A program made the translations under genes and the position numbers. From Tupaia tana (Eukaryota > Chordata > Mammalia > Scandentia > Tupaiidae): a stretch of 64,000 nt of DNA. The DNA lies in the NCBI GenBank assembly GCA_026018925.1, contig JAKSZU010000029.1, positions 9,771,378 to 9,835,377 of the forward strand, given 5' to 3'. Shown here in pieces: positions 49,487 through 61,895 of this stretch. The notes beneath the pieces are model-generated. The model worked only from the letters and a program-made list of their open reading frames with translations, had not been told where the DNA came from and made no database searches. Position 1 is the stretch's first letter. The number at the start of each line of letters is the position of its first letter.

Positions 49487-49667
49487 GGGCCAGCAGGTGG
49501 CATGGCAGTTAAGGTACTGGATACTTACAAGGCTGATGATGGTTTGAGTTCCAGACCTGGTGGCCTGCTTTCTCACTTCTCTCTCTCTCTCTTTCACACT
49601 CTCTAGTGAGCACAGGTGCCCTATACCAAGTTAATAATAATAAATGAAATAAAATTATTCATTTTTT
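49487..49667 (+). mobile_element. short tRNA-SINE inside L1 ORF2
   Basis: Head 'gagggccagcaggtggcatgg', 'ggtttgagttccaga', pyrimidine tail, then 'gtgccctataccaagtt' and an AT-rich end. It shares the 'gccctata' end with the long type, so it is intermediate in structure. Confidence 0.85.
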
Positions 49668-50582
49668 AAAAAGGCACTGTGTAGTATTAAAAGTATTATT
49701 CATCAAGAAAATATAGTGCTTATAAATATCTATGCACTCAACACTGGAGCACTCAAATACGTGAAAGAAAGCCCGCTAGATCTAAAGGGAGAGATGGACA
49801 GCGATATGCTAATCAATGGGGATCTCAACATCCCACTGTCTCCTTTGAACAGATCATCTAGACAAAAAATAAGCAAAGAGACACAAAATCTAAACAATAC
49901 CACAAATCAAATGAGTTTGACAGATATCTATAGAACTTTCCAACCAATAACCACAAAATACACATTTTTCAGACCCCCACATGGAACATTTTTGAAGATG
50001 GACCACATGATTGGACACAGAACAATTAAAAGGTACAGAAACTATATCCAGCAACTTCTCTGACCACAATGAAAACAAACTTGAGATTAACTTCAGAGAA
50101 AATCCTTGAAAATACACAAACATATAAAAACTAAATAACCTGCTACTTAATGATGTCACAACCACTGAAGAAATGAAGACTGAAAAAGAATGTATTCAAA
50201 CTAGTGATAATGAACACACGAGTTTTCATACCCTATGGAACATGGTGAAAGCAGTCATAAGAAGTAATTTCATAGTAATTAGTGCTTACAAGAAAAAAAA
50301 AGGGGGGCAATTAGACAAATAATGACACACCTCAGAGAACTGGAAAAACCACAAGAAAACCCAAAAAAAATAACAAGAGAAAAGAAACAATAAAGATTCA
50401 AGCAGAAATAAATAAAATAGGAAATAAACTATGCAGAAAATAAATGAATTCAACATCGGTTCATCAAGAAGATAAAAAATATTGACACACCATTATCTAG
50501 ATTAATCAAGAACAGAAAAAGGAGCCAGGTAAATCAAATTAACAGTGAAACAGGCAATATTAAAACAAGCATAACAGAAATA

Positions 50583-50662
50583 CTAGATTGTTGGAAAAGT
50601 CGTGAGACACGTTTGCATACAAAAACATGAAAAAATATGTCATGACTTTTCTGATGACTTAA
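50583..50662. mobile_element. mariner-like MITE, ~80 bp
   Basis: An 80-bp near-palindrome. The left arm 'gattgttggaaaagtcgtga' pairs with the right arm 'tcatgacttttctgatgac' (reverse complement similar), with TA at each edge. Length and structure match the MADE1-type mini-mariner class, although the terminal sequence differs from human MADE1. Confidence 0.7.
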
Positions 50663-51192
<530 letters not shown>

Positions 51193-52458
51193 AAATACTG
51201 TGAGTGACTATACATCAATGAACAAGAAAACCTGGATGAAATGAACAAAACTTAAGTAAATAAATAAATAAAAACGATGGACAAATTTCTGGACACATAC
51301 AATTTACCAAGACTAAATCAAGAAGACATGGAAAGCCTAAAGAGACCAATAAAAAACAATGGGATAGAATCAGTAATAAATAGTCTCCCAACAAACAATA
51401 GCCCATTTCTCAATGACTTCACTTCTGAATTCCACAGAATTTTTAAAGAGCTCACTCAGTGTACTATTTCTAAAGACCCAAAAGGAATAAACTCCCAAAC
51501 TCATTCTATGAAGCTCCCATCACCCTCATCCCTGAATAGACAAGTACATAACAACAACAAAAAAAACTACAGACCAACATGCCTGTTGAATATAGACAAA
51601 AAATTGTCAACAACTTACTAGCAAACTGTATCCAATGATAAATTTAAAAATTATGCACCATGTTCAGGTAGGCTTTATTCCACAGATGCAAAGGTGATTT
51701 AACATATGTAAAACAAAAAAATGTAATACATTATATTAACAGAAAAAAAGATAAAACTATATGATCATATCAACTGATACACAAAATGCATCTGATAAAA
51801 TACAACATCCCTTCATGATTAAGACTAACCAAAATCAGAATAGAAGAAATTCTTCTCAATACAATAAAAGTAATATGTGAAAAACCCTTAAAAGAGTTTT
51901 CATACTGAGTGGGCAGTAAATGAAATCTTTTCCACTAAACACTGGAACAAGACAAGGCTGCCAACTTTCTCCTTTCTTTTTCAGTATAATGCTGCAAGTC
52001 CTAGCCAATGCAGTCAGACAAGAGAATAAAGTAAAAGATATTCAAACAGGATAAGAAGTAAAATTATCTCTTTTTATAGATGACATGATACATAGAAATC
52101 CAAAGAAATTCACAAAAATAATTCTGAAAGTAATAAATAAATACAGTAAAGTGGCAGGATAGAAAATCAACATACAACATTCTATAGCATTTTTATGTAC
52201 GAATTTTGAACAGACTGAGGTATTATAGAACTGAAAAAAAACAAGTCCATTTATGATAGCCACAAAAAGCATAAGATACCTAGAAATAAAACTAACCAAA
52301 GACCTTTACAAGAAAAATTATTAAAAAACTAAAAGGAAAATTGAAAATGATACAAAATGTGGAATGACATCCCATGCCCTGGATTAGAAGGATTAAAAAA
52401 ATAAAAAAATCTCTTCTACCAAAATTAATCTATATATTTAATGCAGTCTTGATCAAAT

Positions 52459-52859
52459 TACACTGAGTTAGCTCTTTAAAAATTCTGTGGAATTCAGAAG
52501 TGAAGTCATTGAGAAATGGGCTATTGTTTGTTGGGAGACTATTTATTACTGATTCTATCCCATTGTTTTTTATTGGTCTCTTTAGGCTTTTCATGTCTTC
52601 TTGATTTAGTCTTGGTAAATTGTATGTGTCCAGAAATTTGTCCATCGTTTTTATTTATTTATTTACTTAAGTTTTGTTCATTTCATCCAGGTTTTCTTGT
52701 TCATTGATGTATAGTCACTCACAGTATTTTTTTTATAGACACCATAAATTTGTTTATTTTTAACACCCATCATGCCATGAATTCATAGGGAATAGAGTCC
52801 AGTAGCTCAGGCTCCTTTCCATTGGTTTTCACAGAGTGTGCTTCTCTGGGCAGAGCAAG
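52459..52859 (-). repeat. inverted duplication, arm 2 (copy)
   Basis: Reverse complement of arm 1 with about 3 differences in 401 positions. It interrupts L1 ORF2 between the segments 'cagtcttgatcaaa' and 'gatattcttcacagaattag', which are nearly adjacent in L1. It has no A tail or target duplication of its own, so it is not a retrotransposon insertion. Confidence 0.92.
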
Positions 52860-54090
52860 AGATATTCTTCACAGAATTAGAAAAAACAATCTTTTTCTTT
52901 TAATAACCATAAAATTTTACTGGAATCATCAAAAGCCCCACATTGTCAAAGCAATACTACACAAAAAGGAATCTCACTCTCTGACCCCAAAACATATTAC
53001 AGAGCTGTGATAATCAAAACAGTGTGGTACTTGCACAATAACAGGCATGTAAACCAATGGAACAAAATTAATCCTGAAACATGCAGAACTGATTTCTGAC
53101 AAAGGGCATAAGACAAGTCAATAGGGAAAAGAAAATCTCTTTAGTGAGTGGTGTAGGAAAAACTGGATATTCACCTGCAGAAAAATGCAACTGGACCCCT
53201 GTGCCTCACCATTAACAAATTTCAACTCAAAATGGATCAAAGATCAAAACATAAAGCCTCAAACTATAAAACTTCTGGTACAAAATGCAAGAGAACTTCT
53301 TGGAGACATTACAGTAGGCAAAGACTTCTTAAATAAGATCCCCAAAGTACAGGCAATAATCCTGTAAATAGACAAGCAGAATTATATCAGGTTCAAAAGC
53401 TTCTATGCAGCAAAAGACACAATAATAAAAATAAAGAGACAGTCATCAGAATGGAGAACATATTTACAAACTAAGCCTCAGATAAGGGACTGATAACCAG
53501 TATAGGGAATGTCAGCAGTTTACCCCTCAAAAAAAAAGTAAAAAAAAAAAACAAAAAACAAAAAAACAAATCCAATTAAAAGGTAGGCAAGTGAGCTGAA
53601 CAAACAAACTCTCCAAGGAAGACAAACAGTCAAAAAGCATATGAAAAAATGTTCAACATCTCATCATAAGAGACGTGCAAGTCAAAACCACAATGAGATA
53701 CTACCTAACCCCAGTCAGAACAGCTAAGAAAAATAAAAAATGGTTAGTGCTGGTGAGGTTGCAGTGGAAAGGGTATTCTCCTAAACTGTTGGTGGAAAAG
53801 TAAATTAGTTTGGGCATTGTGCAGAACAATATGGAGGTTCCTCAAAAACCTACAATAGAACTACCATATCACTTGGCAATTCTATTCCTGGTTATCTGTC
53901 CCAAAGGACAGAAATACACAGAGTTGGAAAAACATTTGCACATCCATAGTTTTTGCAGCCTTATTTACAATTATTAAGACATGGCATCAATCTAAATGTT
54001 GAAGAACAGATAAATGTGTTGAAAAAGTGTGGCACTTATACACATGAAATACTACTTAGCCATAAAAAAATGAGACCCTGGCATTTGATA

Positions 54091-54474
54091 GAAAATTGAC
54101 AAACATTGAAGATTTAATGTTAAGCAAATCAGGTCAGACTATGAAAGTGAGGCATTAGATGTCCCACTTACTAGATACTGAATGTTTGCGCTCTATGGCA
54201 GAAACTGAAAGATTCAAATGTATAAAGGCATGGAGAGCAACTGTGGATACCAAAGATAGCATGGGGAAAAGATGGGTAATGGGGAACAGGAAGGTAGAAA
54301 TCAAAATTTAAAAAGCAATGCATTTTAGGAACACAAAAATAAAAAATTATCTGTTGATGATAATGTTTACGGTAGTATGTTGGACTGGACTAATATACAG
54401 TGTATTCATGCTGGGGAAATTCATTTTGTGTGCTGTAAAGATCTGCAGTATTTAAATATAACATAAGTAAATAA
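54091..54474 (+). other. L1 3' UTR
   Basis: From the ORF2 end through 'gagagcaactgtggatacc', 'tggggaaaagatgggtaatgg' and 'gttggactggactaatat' to the A-rich end. Provides the reference for the inverted L1 tails elsewhere in this window. Confidence 0.8.
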
Positions 54475-54488
54475 AAGATTTCAACACA

Positions 54489-54584
54489 TATATTAAAGAG
54501 GCAGTTGAATTACAAATAAATACACAAATACATTTACAAATTCAATAGTAATTAAAGAAATATAAAATTAAAATCAGCTTAAAC
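54489..54584. other. L1 flank
   Basis: AT-rich, nothing recognised. Confidence 0.4.
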
Positions 54585-54710
54585 TAACACTAGTGCCTTA
54601 ATTATCATGCCATCTGCTGGCCCCACTCTTTCCCTTCTTGTTGTCTTTAGTGAACAGATGTGCCCCATAGCAAAATTTAATAAATAAATAAATAAAACAA
54701 AAATATGAAT
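54585..54710. mobile_element. rearranged SINE fragment
   Basis: A reversed head ('attatcatgccatctgctggcc') is joined to a plus-oriented 3' end ('gtgccccatagcaaaattt') with an (AAAT)n tail. The two halves are in opposite orientation, so this is an inverted or composite remnant. Confidence 0.6.
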
Positions 54711-54879
54711 AATGAAGACTAAGAATTCATTAGCTAATCAATCTTAGTAGTTTAGATACAGGAAATTTACTAAAAGATGATTGGAAAAGAGAAAGTTATA
54801 AGAAGCAGTGAAAGAAAATAAACATATCAGAGAATCAGCAATGCCAAATGTTAGTTCTCTAAAATAAATTAAGGGAAAG

Positions 54880-55128
54880 GGACCAGCAGATGCCATAATG
54901 GTTACATCACTGGACTTTCACATAGTTGACCCCAGACCCAGTGACTTAAAACTCACACTGGATGCATGTGCATGTGTGCCCCAAGATCCCAAGAGAAGAA
55001 TGGAGGAGCAGGGACTGTGGCATGATGATCCCCCCTGGGGGGTGAGTTCTCACTTTCTATCTGTGTCTGTCTTTCCAGCGAGTATACGTACCCTATGGCA
55101 AAAATCCCTCTGAAGAAAAAAAAAAATT
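54880..55128 (+). mobile_element. long tRNA-SINE with B-box deletion
   Basis: Head 'gggaccagcagatgccataatgg', then a deletion joins 'cacatagttgacc' to 'ccagacccagtg', removing the B box. Body and A tail are present. Confidence 0.85.
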
Positions 55129-55642
55129 CAGAGATATCTGTCAATTTTGATAAATGTATATTCTTGTAATGATAACATACACACACAAACACACATAAGA
55201 ATACAAATTTTACAAAGTAATAAAAATCAAAGCATGTAGAACTAGAAATGAGATGAATAAACAGACCAGTGGAACTATTAAGAGAAACTCTTAAAAATAC
55301 CTCTGGCTTTTGGTAACTTGTATCAGTGAAAGAGACGGCACTTCAGAGAAGAAGGGAAAAAAATATTTTCCAAACAACATTAGCTGTGAAGACAATATTA
55401 TATCTGTGTAGCAAAAAATTATGATGTACCTTTTCTACCTATGTTACATAATAATTTCCAAAGATACCTTTTAAGAGTTATGTAAAACAATATTTTAAAT
55501 AATTTATAAATTGGACTACATTAAAATAAAAATTCTATTCATCAAATGATACACTTAAAGGATGTAAAGTGACAAGAGTATGAGAAAATAATGACCATAT
55601 GTCTATCAAATATACTTCTCTCTTTTTAATAAAAACTTTTTA
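55129..55642. other. non-coding, no recognised feature
   Basis: AT-rich with a short CA-rich tract near 55,180. No gene recognised. Confidence 0.4.
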
Positions 55643-55656
55643 AAAAACAGGATCTT

Positions 55657-55930
55657 GGGACCAGCAGTTAGCGTAATGGCTATGACGCTGGACTCCCACG
55701 TAGTCGACCGCGGTTCGAGTCCCGGACCCGGCGGCTTAAACTCACGCCGGGCGCGTGTGCGTGCGTGCCCAAGATCCCGAGAGGAGAATGGAGGAGAAGG
55801 GATTGCGGCGTGGCCATCCCCCCTGGGGAGTGATTTCCTGCTTTCTATCTCTCTGTCTCTCTCTGTCTGTCTGGCGAGCGCACACGCCCTATAGCAAAAA
55901 CCTCTCAAAAAAAAAAAAACAAAAAAAAAA
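55657..55930 (+). mobile_element. near-consensus long tRNA-SINE, 'GGGACC' subfamily
   Basis: The best-preserved copy of this subfamily. A-box-like 'tagcgtaatgg', perfect B-box 'ggttcgagtcc', 'cggcttaaactcacgccggg', uninterrupted body, 'ccctatagcaaaaacctctc' end and A tail. Duplication of about 14 bp ending 'acaggatctt' on both sides. Confidence 0.95.
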
Positions 55931-55977
55931 ACAGGATCTTGCTAGCTTTTGATCCTCCTACCTCCCAAGTACTAACT

Positions 55978-56166
55978 AAATAATTTTTAAGAATTATTTA
56001 TTCAATTTTTTTATCCCTTTTTAAAAAATTTGCTACAGTGTACACATATTCTCCAGAGAGAGACAAAGAGAGAGAGAAGAGAGAGAGAGAAAGCTACCAG
56101 ATCCAAGAAAATCATGGTCAGTACCGTGGGAGTCCAGCACCTAGCCACTATGCCACATCCTGACCC
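55978..56166 (-). mobile_element. short tRNA-SINE variant
   Basis: Reverse copy: 'aagaattatttattcaat', 'tttgctacagtgtacacat', (GA)n, and reversed head 'actatgccacatcctgacc'. Confidence 0.65.
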
Positions 56167-57098
56167 TGCAACTAAACATTTTTAATGAGGAAAAAAAAGA
56201 GATCTCCCCCCCAAAAAAAGTAGACAAAGACACTTGTTCAGATAGTTTAACTAGATTTCTAAATATTCAATAAATGTGTAAAACATGTTTAACATCTTTA
56301 GTAAGTGGGAAAATACCAAAATCAAATAAATAAAACTAAACAGTATCAATAAACATTTGGAACTGAACTCTAAGGAGAAAAAAAAGGTTGAATGTCTAGT
56401 TATCTATACTTTAGGAAACTGATTCAATAAGCTCCCAGACACACATACAACCAGCAGAAACTCAAAGCAATATAAGAATATAAGTACTAAGATAAGAATT
56501 CATAGCAGTAGTTTAACTCTTTGAAACTGAGGTGGATGAGGCAAGAAGAAGTCATTAAGTGAGAAAAGAATGGGGCAGTGTAGGGGAAGTGGTTGCTAGG
56601 GATAAGCCATATTTCAGCTCTCATAGGTCCAATTTAATAAATAGTATAAGATACAACATAAGTTATATGAACTTGACATTTGTGTAATATACATGTATGC
56701 AAGTTTTTAGAAACAAATATGTAGAATATATAAGAAAAAAATTTATAGACTTGAAAAATGTAGTTACATATATGGACGTGAAGAAAAACTCACCTTTACA
56801 AAGATGACCATTTTTTGAAATTCATCAAAATAAAGGGCTATCTCTGTCACTGATACAAATATTCCATCAGAATTCCAGTATGTTTTCTTTTCATGGAAAA
56901 AGAGACCAAAAGTTCTAAAATTTATCTAGAATGTCAAATATAATATATAATTAGACAATTTCTGAATTAAAGCACTGGAGTAACTGACAATAACAAATAT
57001 TATAAAACTACAAAAGAGCAATCAAAGACAAACAAAGATCAAGAGATAATAATAATATAACCAAAATCCATAAATTAAGTCATACTGAAATAGAAATT
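56167..57098. other. non-coding, no recognised gene
   Basis: AT-rich sequence. Nothing recognised, and no frame with a domain. Confidence 0.4.
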
Positions 57099-57100
57099 AT

Positions 57101-57355
57101 TAGGACACTCCATGGCATGAGGGTTAATGCAGCTGGATACCACATGGCCAATCATGGTTCAAGTCCCAGACCCAACACCTTGAAAAGCAGGCCAGCCACA
57201 TGTTTAGGTGTGCCCAAAATCCTGAGAGAATGAAAAAGAAAATGAGATATGGTCATATTTCTGGTTTGAGACTTCTTCCTTCCGTCCTTTCTTCTTCCTT
57301 TCTCTCTCTCTCTCTCTAGCAAGAACACATGCCCTATAGCAAAAACTGAAAAACA
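57101..57355 (+). mobile_element. old long tRNA-SINE
   Basis: Plus copy: 'ggcatgagggttaatgcag', 'catggttcaagtcccaga', body, 'ccctatagcaaaaactg'. Confidence 0.75.
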
Positions 57356-57399
57356 AAACCAAACAAAACTAACCATAATGCAGGTCCAGCTTGTGGTCA

Positions 57400-57610
57400 A
57401 TAACAAATGTAACTGCAGTCTTGGAAGGCATATGGTTAACCATGACTTTGGATCCCCAGGTCATTCTAAAATCAAGCCTATGAATAAGTGAACACACCTA
57501 AGATCCTGATGAGTTAAGAGAGCTGGAGAAACACAAAAATGAATCCCTGTATGTGCTTCTTCCTCTCAATCTTGAGTGGACATGCATGCTCTATCACGAA
57601 TAAAATAAAC
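57400..57610 (+). mobile_element. very old long tRNA-SINE
   Basis: Degenerate head ('ggcatatggttaaccatgac') and a body ending 'catgctctatcacgaataaa'. Confidence 0.45.
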
Positions 57611-57674
57611 TGAAAAAAGAAAATGCATAGAAATTGAAGTTTGGCAAGTTTTTGCCCACTAGTGCTGCCATTCT

Positions 57675-57918
57675 TTCTTTATTGTTTTAGGTTTTTGCCA
57701 TAGGGCGCATATGCTCATTGGAGAGAGACAGAGAGAAGGAAAGGGAGAAATGGTGAATAGCCACAACACAATCCCTTCTCTTCTATTCTCCTCTTGGGAT
57801 TTTGGTTATGTGCACATACATGTACTCACTACGATTTACAAGCTGTCAGGTCCAAGACTCAAACCAGAGTTAGCCCATGTGGGAATCCAGTGCCTTAACC
57901 ACCACATCACCTGCTCAC
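57675..57918 (-). mobile_element. old long tRNA-SINE
   Basis: Reverse copy from 'aggtttttgccatagggcgc' to the reversed head 'accacatcacctgctc'. Confidence 0.75.
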
Positions 57919-57934
57919 AACAGTGCTTTACTTT

Positions 57935-58400
57935 TTAGCAGTCTTTATTGAAAAATCCTGAGGCTAAATTGGTGGATACATGGGTCTCACCAACAGTAAG
58001 CACAAACCACTAGACAGAAAAGTGAAGTCATCTGAAATGAATCAGACTCTCTTGAGGCGCCACATGACTAAAGCGTCACTTGCCATCCAGTCAACCAGAA
58101 TAGAAACTGCCCAGATGAACCAACCCCAAAATGTAGATCCAAGGACCCTTGAGCAAATAAATTGGCTAGTTTTTAGAATACTTAGTTTATTCCTTACACA
58201 GAAAATGCTAAACAATACATTTAAGCCCCAGCAATGTTTTTAACAGTATCATGTGAGGCAGAAAGCCTTAAATACATGTCAGATACAATCAATAGAACTT
58301 CACAGCCAAGTGTAAAACTTTTGAAAAACCTACAGAGCAATTTTTGTACATTAGTAGATAAAGTTTTAAGATTTTTACATCCTATAAGTCTCTGTACTTA
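57935..58400 (-). pseudogene. possible mRNA 3'-UTR retrocopy, gene unknown
   Basis: Read on the minus strand it looks like the end of a message: single-copy-like sequence ending with 'caataaagactgc', an AATAAA signal at the expected place. The plus-strand frame 57,980-58,240 has no recognisable domain. No clear target duplication was found, so this is tentative. Confidence 0.3.
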
Positions 58401-58420
58401 AAAAAAAAAAAAAAAAAAAA

Positions 58421-58686
58421 AGGGCAGCAGATGGCCTAGCAGTTATGTCACTGGACCATCACATGGCTGACCACAGTTCAAGTACCAGGGATGGTGTCTT
58501 AAAACTCACACTGTGTACATGTGCATGCATGCCCAAGACCTCAGAAGGAGAAAGGAGGAGAAGGGACTGTGGTGTGACCATCCCCCCTAGGGAGAGATTT
58601 CTTACATTCCCTCTCACTGTTTCGGTCTCTCTCTAACATACATATGTGTACTAAGGGAAAAACTCCTACAAACACACAAAAAAATT
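58421..58686 (+). mobile_element. long tRNA-SINE
   Basis: Plus copy directly after a 21-nt A run: head 'gggcagcagatggcctagc', body, and a diverged end 'gggaaaaactcctac'. Confidence 0.8.
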
Positions 58687-58828
58687 TTAATTAATAAACA
58701 AAACATAAGGATTTGTTTCTCATACAAGAGTACTGCATTACATTTTATTTACATTTTTAAAATTGGTTTAAACTAAAAGTATCATATAGTCTAATTTTCC
58801 TATTTTACATAATGTAAAATAGGCTCTA

Positions 58829-59070
58829 CTGGGTCAGTGGGAAGCACTGTGGTTAAGGTAGTAGATCCCAAATGGCTGAGTATGTGGTTCAAGCCCCAGA
58901 CACAGTGGCATGAAAACCATGCCAGGCACATGAGTGAGTGAGTGAATGTGTGTGTACACCCAAAATCATAGGAGTGGAGGAGAAAGGATTTCAGAATTGG
59001 CCATCCCCCAAGGTTGGGGGGAATTCTTTCTGGTGAGTGTGTGTCCTACAGCAAAAATACCTTTAAAAAA
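58829..59070 (+). mobile_element. old long tRNA-SINE
   Basis: Plus copy: 'gggtcagtgggaagcactg', 'gtggttcaagccccaga', (GAGT)n-bearing body, 'cctacagcaaaaatacc' end. Confidence 0.72.
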
Positions 59071-60008
59071 CAGAAGAAATAAAAAAGCTCTTATAAATTT
59101 TCTGCAGAATTTATCATTTTAATAAGACATTGATGTTATTAAGTGGAAAATTCTTTGAAACCACATAAGTCATAAAGTTTGTTGAGGGATAGAAAAGGTA
59201 TTGCAAGTCATGTTTGTGTTAACCTCAATGTCACACAAAAAAATTGAAATAAAAAAATGGTTCATTTGATTGAAATCTGATTAAAAAAACAGATAATACT
59301 AGCCAAACATCAGAATGTCTACCATCTACAAATAACCACACTCTGGGAAAGACACATCTCAAATCTAATTTATTACCATTTTTCTTATAAGGCAGAAATA
59401 CTTTGGCAAACCCTTCTTGAACTACTAGGAAAGCATATCAAGATAGAGGGTGCATCCACTTTTCTCTACTTGCCAAATTTGGTGACAGATCAGGTTTAAA
59501 TGAGCTCAGACACAGGAAACAATGACAACAGATTGAAAAAATGGAGTCTGTAGACAGACAGTCTCAGAATGACAGATTATAACTTCATGCCAGGCCACAC
59601 TCTAAGCTTTCTCCAATAAGTAACATCATTAGGGCTTTGCCTACCTGTCTCAGTCAAACTCTCTATCCCTTCTAAAAGTTGGTCCAAACCTCTGAACAGC
59701 ATCCAGTGCTTCAGGAGAAGGTAAGATTATCCAAATTTTGTCCACTCTAGGAAAAAAGATCAATAATTACTTTAGGTAAACTTAGTTTTTTTTTTTTTTT
59801 CCTTTCCTAGGTTTTTCTGCCACTGCTCTGAAGTACTAACACAGTATTCAGACCATAAGGGTGTTCTTTCAGGTGAGATTCCTACCTGTATAATTTTCTA
59901 ACTTCACAATACTTACTTTATTTCAAATAAAATGCTACCCTTCACCTGTGTTCCAAACTGCCTAACAGAAACCATTGTCACTGGATTCTGAATTTGAACT
60001 TGCATAAG
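59071..60008. other. non-coding, no recognised gene
   Basis: Nothing recognised. The base composition is less AT-skewed from 59,300 to 59,760, which may be an old repeat. Confidence 0.4.
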
Positions 60009-60010
60009 AT

Positions 60011-60271
60011 TCTTTTTTCCCCTTTAGGTTTTTGCCATAGGATGAATGCGCTTGCTGGAGAGTGACAGAAAGAGGGAGGGGGGTGAGAAATCATCCAGCA
60101 AGGAAGATGGCCACACCACAATCCCCTCTCTTCCATTCTCCTCCTGGAATTTTGGACACAAAGGCACATGCACCTAGTGTGATTTTCAAGCTGCCAGGTC
60201 TTGGAAAGGCTGCTGCTTCCTTCAGTCCAGTGGGAGTTCAAAACCTTAACACTACACCACCAGATGGCCCC
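60011..60271 (-). mobile_element. old long tRNA-SINE
   Basis: Reverse copy from 'aggtttttgccataggatg' to the reversed head 'actacaccaccagatggcc'. Confidence 0.75.
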
Positions 60272-60296
60272 TAAAAGTTTTTAAATTTAACCAGGA

Positions 60297-60558
60297 GTGG
60301 GCCAGCCAGTGGCATTGAGGAAAGGCTGCTAGATCCACATGCAACTTTGTAGTTTGACTTCCAGATCCAGTGGCTTAAAAATTACATCCAGAGTATATAT
60401 TCACATATGCCCAAAATCCTAAGAGGAAAATGGAGAAAGGATTTTGGCATGCCCAACCCCCTGAAGGATGATTTCTCCTTCCTCCTCACCTATCCTGTCC
60501 ATCTCTGTATCTCTCAGGCAAGAACATGTGTACCATGGCAAAAATCTGAAAAGAAATA
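60297..60558 (+). mobile_element. old long tRNA-SINE
   Basis: Plus copy: 'gtgggccagccagtggcat', 'agtttgacttccagatcc', body, 'taccatggcaaaaatctg'. Confidence 0.75.
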
Positions 60559-61045
60559 AAGTAACTTACCCAGGAGTGCTAGGCAAGCCAAAGAAATGCA
60601 GAAAGGGACCAGAGGCTTCATTCACTTTAAGACACCAAGACACCCCACAAACACAGCTGCCATAGGAACACTCTCTCTGCAAAGACTCCAAGTTACTTCA
60701 CTGGGAAACTGGGGGCATTTTACTAGTACGGGAAATAGGCTATTACAGATGGGTAAACTTAATGAGATACAGAGTAGCACCCATGATATGAAGTGCTAGG
60801 TGTTCAAATACAACACCTGGGCAGGTGCTTCTCTGATGGTTACAAAGAATTAGAAATGAGGACAAAAGGAGAGCATAGTAAGCAAAGTTTATTAGAAAAG
60901 AGTCAAAGCTTCCAGCTAAGCAAATAGGTATACCCAGAGAGTCAGAATGGACCCTGACAAGAAAAATTAAAAAAAAAAAAAATGTGAAAATTAATTTTGT
61001 CTAAGGGGACAGAGAAAAAAATACTTTAAATAGCGAAGCCAGCAT
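60559..61045. other. non-coding, no recognised feature
   Basis: No gene or repeat recognised. A 14-nt A run lies near 60,970. Confidence 0.4.
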
Positions 61046-61141
61046 GGGACCAGCAGTTAGCGTAATGGCTATATTGCAGGACTCCCATGTAGTCGACTGC
61101 GGTTCCTGTCCCGGACCTGGTGGCTTAAAACTCATGCCGGG
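61046..61141 (+). mobile_element. long tRNA-SINE, 5' part (host of the HAL1 insertion)
   Basis: Head 'gggaccagcagttagcgtaa' to 'actcatgccggg', where the HAL1-like element begins. The SINE resumes at 63,881. Confidence 0.92.
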
Positions 61142-61372
61142 TGAGAAGATTCCACATGGATACTGGGGACTAGATATTTCAGGGCACAGGAGAAATGAAG
61201 ATTTTCTACTCATAATTCAGCCTCCAGCAAGCAAAGCTAGTGTGGCAGGAGAGTTGAGCCATTCTCTGAGAAGATTCCACATGGATACTGGGGACTAGAT
61301 ATTTCAGGGCACAGGAGAAATGAAGATTTTCTACTCATAATTCAGCCTCCAGCAAGCAAAGCTAGTGTGGTA
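61142..61372 (+). repeat. tandem 125-bp units in the HAL1 5' UTR
   Basis: The unit starting 'tgagaagattccacatgg' begins at 61,142 and again at 61,267, almost identical until about 61,370. Its tail 'ggcaggagagttgagcc' recurs once more at 61,558-61,580 before 'tgagaagattctgg'. This looks like a short promoter-monomer array, with sequence different from the 140-bp monomers at 43-47 kb. Confidence 0.9.
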
Positions 61373-61895
61373 GGGACCCCCTCTGGCCTTCTATCTCTGT
61401 CTCTGTGTCTCTGAGGTCTCTGTGTCTCTCTGCTCCTGTCTCCTCATTTTTTTTTGGTAATTTTTCCTTTTTACGATTTTTTTAAAGGTAGAATTTCTCT
61501 CTGGCTCTCAGCTCCATCTTTTGTTTTGTTAATAATCCCTTCTGCTCCTTTCTCCCAGGCAGGAGAGTTGAGCCATTCTCTGAGAAGATTCTGGTTTTCT
61601 ATTCTGTGATTTTTTTCTTTAAAAAAAAAAAGAAAAGCAATTATAATTTTTTATTTTTTTGTCTTTTTTCTCTCTTTTTGTTGTTGTTTCTCTCTCTCCT
61701 TTTCATTTTCCTTTTTCTTGTCTCTCCACCCAATATCTACTGAATCTGCTGCACCAGCGATCACAACAGAACGGCAATCCGATTCTAGAACACCTCTGTC
61801 TGCTTGCTCCTGAACATTGAGGCTTAACTTCAAGAATTTGAAAGAAACACGCCATTCATCAGATGACAAGAAATCACCGTCGGATCACGAGAAAT
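61373..61895 (+). promoter_or_regulatory. HAL1 5' UTR, non-repeated part
   Basis: T/C-rich leader containing runs such as 'ctgtctctgtgtctctgagg', a short A run at 61,620 and the ORF1 approach. No TATA box. A promoter role is inferred from L1 biology only. Confidence 0.5.

Noticed and set aside
55657..55730. tRNA gene call at SINE heads
   Set aside because: A and B boxes are present, but the sequence does not fold as a standard cloverleaf with a clear anticodon stem and is joined to a SINE body and A tail.
56790..56930. Possible exon with a donor-like site near 56,790
   Set aside because: No long frame, no recognisable protein, and no matching acceptor.
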